Below are positions 44,266 through 47,439 of a DNA stretch of 47,439 bases, piece by piece. Under the pieces are notes generated by a model. The model worked only from the letters and a program-made list of their open reading frames with translations, was not told where the DNA came from and searched no databases. Origin of the DNA: Basidiobolus meristosporus CBS 931.73 (lineage: Eukaryota > Basidiobolomycota > Basidiobolomycetes > Basidiobolales > Basidiobolaceae); the NCBI GenBank assembly GCA_002104905.1, contig MCFE01000672.1, positions 1 to 47,439 on the forward strand. Direction: 5' to 3'. A program made the position numbers and the translations under genes. The first letter of the stretch is position 1. Every line of letters starts with the position of its first letter.

Positions 44266-45352
44266 ATGTCCACAGCAGCAAGCAATCCAAACCTTTCCGT
44301 GTTGGAAGAAGCCAGAAGAAATCAGGAAGAACTTACTGAACAGCTTGAAAACATCATGCTTGAAAGAAACACCATGATGCTTGAGCACTCAAAGCTTGCC
44401 AAAACAAGAACTGATAATCACCGTAGAGATGAACTCCTTGAAGTTATATCCCGTTACCAAGATGAAATTGGAATAATTAAGGAAGCACTGGAGAATATTG
44501 CCATAGTAATTGACAGCATTGAAAATCCGCCAAACCTTGCTCTGCATCAGCCACCAAGAAGTCATGCCTCTGAATCCTCCAGATCTACATCTCCTTCTAG
44601 ACCTGCCCTGGTGGTTGTCCCAAGATCCTTGCCTGTTTATGCTGAAGGCACCAATGCCATCAAGAATCCAACTGAGTTTCTTTACAAGTTTAGTCACGTC
44701 TTAGCTGCACACCAGCTAGACCCTGACACCAACTGGGCTAGACTCCTGCCTCTCTGTCTCACAATGCAAGATGCTGACTGGGTTGAAGTGAACATTCCTT
44801 CCAATAGTACGTGGAAAATTGCCCAAAACCTCTTTTGCAGCCATTTTGAAGATCCTATCAAGAAAGCACATCTGAACTGCAACTTATGGAAAACTAAAAT
44901 GCAAAAAGGTGAATCCATACAACACTTCTGTGATAGATTCCAAAGACAAATGTGATTAGCTGGAGTTAGTGATGATAATCCATCGCTTACTGCTCATTTT
45001 CTTTCAAACTTTTCACACCAGCTACAGAGCAATATTGCTATTGTCAAAGCATGCAACCCTGCATGTATCTATGACCAGATCTCAGAGATATGTACACTGG
45101 CAATCACCTTGACTGCAGCTGTTAGCCAGACTTCAGGCAACTCAACCCAAGATCCCACAACAGCCGGAAAAGAGACCAGTCATGTGACCAAGAAGCAGAC
45201 AACCACTACCAAGCACTGTGAGCTTCATGGAAAATGCTATCATTCTACCAGTGAATGCAAAGGCATCACCAAGCAGTCAAACAAGTCAGGAAACACCTCA
45301 GAAAAGCAGCAAAACACCAAAACTGATAATTGATATGCTGATGACAAGTGCT
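44266..45352 (+). pseudogene. Gypsy gag of element B, with premature stops
   Basis: The ATG at 44266 opens a 229-codon frame with an N-terminal coiled coil (LEEARRNQEELTEQLENIMLERN) and a retrotransposon gag domain. That domain includes WARLLPLCLTMQDADWVEV and MQKGESIQHFCDRFQRQM. A TGA at 44953-44955 interrupts the frame, which otherwise continues as LAGVSDDNPSLTAHFLSNFS. A second TGA at about 45331 follows the basic, Lys/Thr-rich part. Both TGAs could derive from CGA by C-to-T change. Confidence 0.85.
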
Positions 45353-45906
45353 TTAAATGTGGAAATATGGGACATAGATCACCTGCCTGTCCTGAGAAGA
45401 AATCCACACCATCAGCCAAAATTATCCAGATCCTTGATGATCATTCAGCCAATGATACAATGGGGTATGAAGAAGCATATGAAGAACTTACAGTTCAAGA
45501 TTATCACAACCTCTTTGAGTTTCCGGCTAAAATTGCAACTGTTCAAGAAAAAAAGCAACCAATCACACAGCTCAAAGCCATAGAAGTGCCACTCACCCTC
45601 AATGGCCAATCATACGTAGCACTACTGGATACTGGATCTTCCAACTCTGTTGTATCACCCAATGTAGTCAGAGAACTCAATTTGGAGATAGAAAATGACC
45701 AGGAAAAATCATTCTTGCAGCTAAGGATCTCTCAGCCCCAAGAATTGGCATTACCAACCCAATCAATATACATTGTGGCTCAGTGACCATAATCCATCAG
45801 ATGGAAGTTATTGACATACTAGATGGACCTCAGGTAGTCATTGGTCTGGACACCTTCACCAAACTTGGCTTTCACATAGGCAGACTACCAGTTTCCTATC
45901 CATGAA
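45353..45906 (+). pseudogene. Gypsy zinc knuckle and aspartic protease, frameshifted
   Basis: CFKCGNMGHRSPAC is a CCHC zinc knuckle. The protease follows with VALLDTGSSNSVVSP (catalytic DTGS). After SIYI at about 45772 the frame changes by one base to CGSVTIIHQMEV and VVIGLDTFTKLGFHIG, the second half of the protease, then a TGA. Confidence 0.85.
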
Positions 45907-45929
45907 TCATTAAATCTCAGCTGCTCATA

Positions 45930-46509
45930 ATGGATCAAATCCCAGTGATTATCTCATCCCAACCGGAAGAAGAAGAGTTAACCCCAACTTTTCAAGAATA
46001 TTCTCAATCAGTCAAATTGGATATTCAGCCAGCCATAGAGAGAAATCAGGCGATTCCAAGGAACAGCTTCTGCACCATCCCAGAATCCATTGTTACACTA
46101 GAGACCCCACCTGGTGAGTCAACATGGAGGAGGCAATACCCAATTCCGCATTCATGTCAACACTTAGTTGATGAGATAGTCCAAAAATGGGCTGACAATG
46201 GAATTATCACTCAAGCCCCTGTCAACACAACATTCAACAGCCCTTTGACGCTTGCACCAAAGAAAGATGCTGATGGAAATCTAACCCTGAAGAGACCCTG
46301 TTTGGACCCCAGACCTCTGAACAAGCTTCTCCAGGATGACAAGTTTCCAATTCCAAGAATCCAAGATATCTTTTGTGCACTATCAGGAGCAAAAGTATTC
46401 TCCAAGTTGGACTTGAAGGATGCATATCACCAGTTCCAGATCCATCCTGATCATCAGCATAAGACTGCCTTTACTTTGAATAATATGCAATGGACGTTTC
46501 AGGGAGCTC
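45930..46509 (+). pseudogene. Gypsy reverse transcriptase, first third
   Basis: QYPIPHSCQHLVDEIVQKW is the usual pre-RT motif. SPLTLAPKKDADGNLTLKRPC, then LDPRPLNKLL, VFSKLDLKDAYHQFQI (motif A Asp) and KTAFTLNNMQWTFQGA follow the gypsy RT order. The palm motif with YxDD should come next but is replaced by foreign sequence from about 46510. The reading frame itself is open to 46562 only by chance. Confidence 0.9.
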
Positions 46510-47439
46510 TGTTGTGTTGTATTATGATCAGTTTGGGGCTTGTTCTACAATGTAGAGGCTAATCAACAATATACAACAACTTCCAGTATGCTAATACTGA
46601 AATAGTTTATTGGGAGTTTGATATACCGATAGAAGATATAACTTTCACTAATTTCCTCAATCTTGGGCTCAAAATATACTGTAGGCAGTGTTTATCACTT
46701 CTACAGCAGTGTTCTGACCTTCTGTCGACTAATGGGCTTATTTACTTTTATAGTAACTTTTCCTTATTTGGTAGTCACTTTCCTTTCTGAGAAAATATTT
46801 CCTAATATGGAAGTTCTGAACTCCCCTTTAACCTAAAGGGGTGTGTTGTAGAAGTCTCTAAAGGGGTCTTTAGACCTAAAGGGGTGTCTAAAGGGGTGTC
46901 TTTAGAGTAAAGGGGCTTCTTGTAGTGGTCACTAAAGTGGACTTTACACTAAAGGGGTGCCTAAAGGGGCTTCTTTAGAGTAAAGGGGTTTCTTAAAGGG
47001 GTCTTTAGACTAAAGGGGTGTCTAAAGGGGTGTCTTTAGAGTAAAGGGGTTTCTTAGAGGGGACTTTTCCGACAGAAAAGTGGTAGTTTCTTGTAGAACT
47101 TAGATTGGATTCTTGTGAGCTTTGCAGTCTCTTTACTGATGTAGTACCGATCAAAGTCAGAATACTCAACAGTGCAAGTGATGCAGGGGAAGTCTTATAA
47201 CCTTTAAACTTGTAATCGTAGTGTGGAGATTCTGGAAAGAGAGGCTCTCTCTTTATTTTTCAGCTGGGGAAGTCATATATATGAAAATTTTGAAGGATCA
47301 AAGTTTTTGGGCGATTGCGCAAGCAATACACGTGATACGAAGCTAAAATTTTGCAGTGGCGCAGATCGGACATAGGCGCAGAACCTGTGAAAATTTCACG
47401 TGATTGGATTGGCTGGTTCAAAAGTTACACGCGATCAAA
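46510..47439. mobile_element. Unrelated insertion, possibly an LTR, reaching the window end
   Basis: The sequence starts TGTTGTGTTGTATTATG at the point where the gypsy RT breaks. TG at the edge and the TGTTG start resemble the other LTR ends here. It has no long ORF, a dense minisatellite, and an AT-rich segment TATATATGAAAA near 47275. That fits a U3 with enhancer repeats and a TATA region. No matching 3' end is inside the window, so the class is uncertain. Confidence 0.45.
46832..47070. repeat. Minisatellite built on TAAAGGGG
   Basis: About a dozen AAAGGGG blocks occur in 240 bp, mostly as CTAAAGGGGTGTCTTTAGAG. TTTAGAGTAAAGGGG recurs at 46901, 46974 and 47035, giving units of about 73 and 61 bp. 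CTTTAGA and TCTAAAG are inverted relative to each other, so transcripts could fold. Confidence 0.8.

Larger units (their letters stand above)
43528..46509 (+). mobile_element. Ty3/gypsy element B: LTR to RT, 3' part missing
   Basis: The order is LTR, leader, gag, zinc knuckle, aspartic protease and RT palm start, the Ty3/gypsy order. It breaks in RT at about 46509, where an unrelated repeat-bearing sequence begins. Stops and one frameshift interrupt the ORF, so it is dead. Confidence 0.9.

Noticed and set aside
1-47439. CRISPR arrays, prokaryotic operons and plasmid origins
   Set aside because: The window is eukaryotic with spliceosomal introns; no regularly spaced short repeats are present.

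Overview
The window is eukaryotic. Genes are split by short introns of about 52-78 bp with GT...AG ends, and several carry CTAAC/CTAAT-like branch points. The protein set is fungal: UDP-GlcNAc pyrophosphorylase, an ERG25-type sterol oxidase, a Sho1-like four-TM protein, acetyl-CoA synthetase, uroporphyrinogen decarboxylase, and a FIST-domain protein. The long gene-poor stretches, several retrotransposon classes and an ARF6-type GTPase suggest an early-diverging (zygomycete-grade) fungus. That placement is inference; no species marker is visible. Several genes had to be assembled from exons by following splice signals and phase, because no single open frame covers them.

Layout. 1-2040: decayed Ty1/copia sequence (gag, zinc knuckle, protease, integrase), joined to an inverted copy of its own protease region. 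4625-5119: a small signal-peptide/one-TM surface protein. 6611-7580: a six-exon protein resembling a stand-alone voltage-sensor domain. 7929-8430 (-): a Sho1-like four-TM protein without an SH3 domain. 9637-10218: an NADPH-dependent FMN reductase. 11527-12478: a trihelix (Myb/SANT-like) DNA-binding protein. 12480-18820 holds no gene I can defend apart from one broken ORF. 18822-20303: UAP1. 20310-26150 is gene-free, with an LTR nested inside another LTR at 23.9-24.8 kb.

26158-36472 is the gene-dense core: HEM12 (-), a seven-exon FIST-domain protein (-), ERG25 (+, start codon split by an intron), an ARF6-type GTPase (-), a membrane-anchored NME6-like nucleoside diphosphate kinase (-) and acetyl-CoA synthetase (-). 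They serve haem synthesis, sterol demethylation, vesicle traffic, nucleotide metabolism and acetyl-CoA supply; they look like independent housekeeping genes, not a pathway cluster. A short two-exon hypothetical gene may lie at 37041-37446 (-).

From 38.9 kb to the end the window is nested retrotransposons: inverted copia pieces, a solo LTR with a perfect target-site duplication, three LINE-like 3' ends with a shared hairpin, an RT-bearing LINE on the minus strand, a Ty3/gypsy element inserted into that LINE, a second copy of the same gypsy family inserted into the first one's gag, and finally a different repeat-rich sequence breaking the second copy's RT. The gypsy gag examined is strongly CpG-depleted compared with UAP1. 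Nothing here is a clearly new biological system; the most interesting points are the split start codon, the voltage-sensor-like protein, the covarying hairpin array, and the hairpin/C-tract LINE ends.
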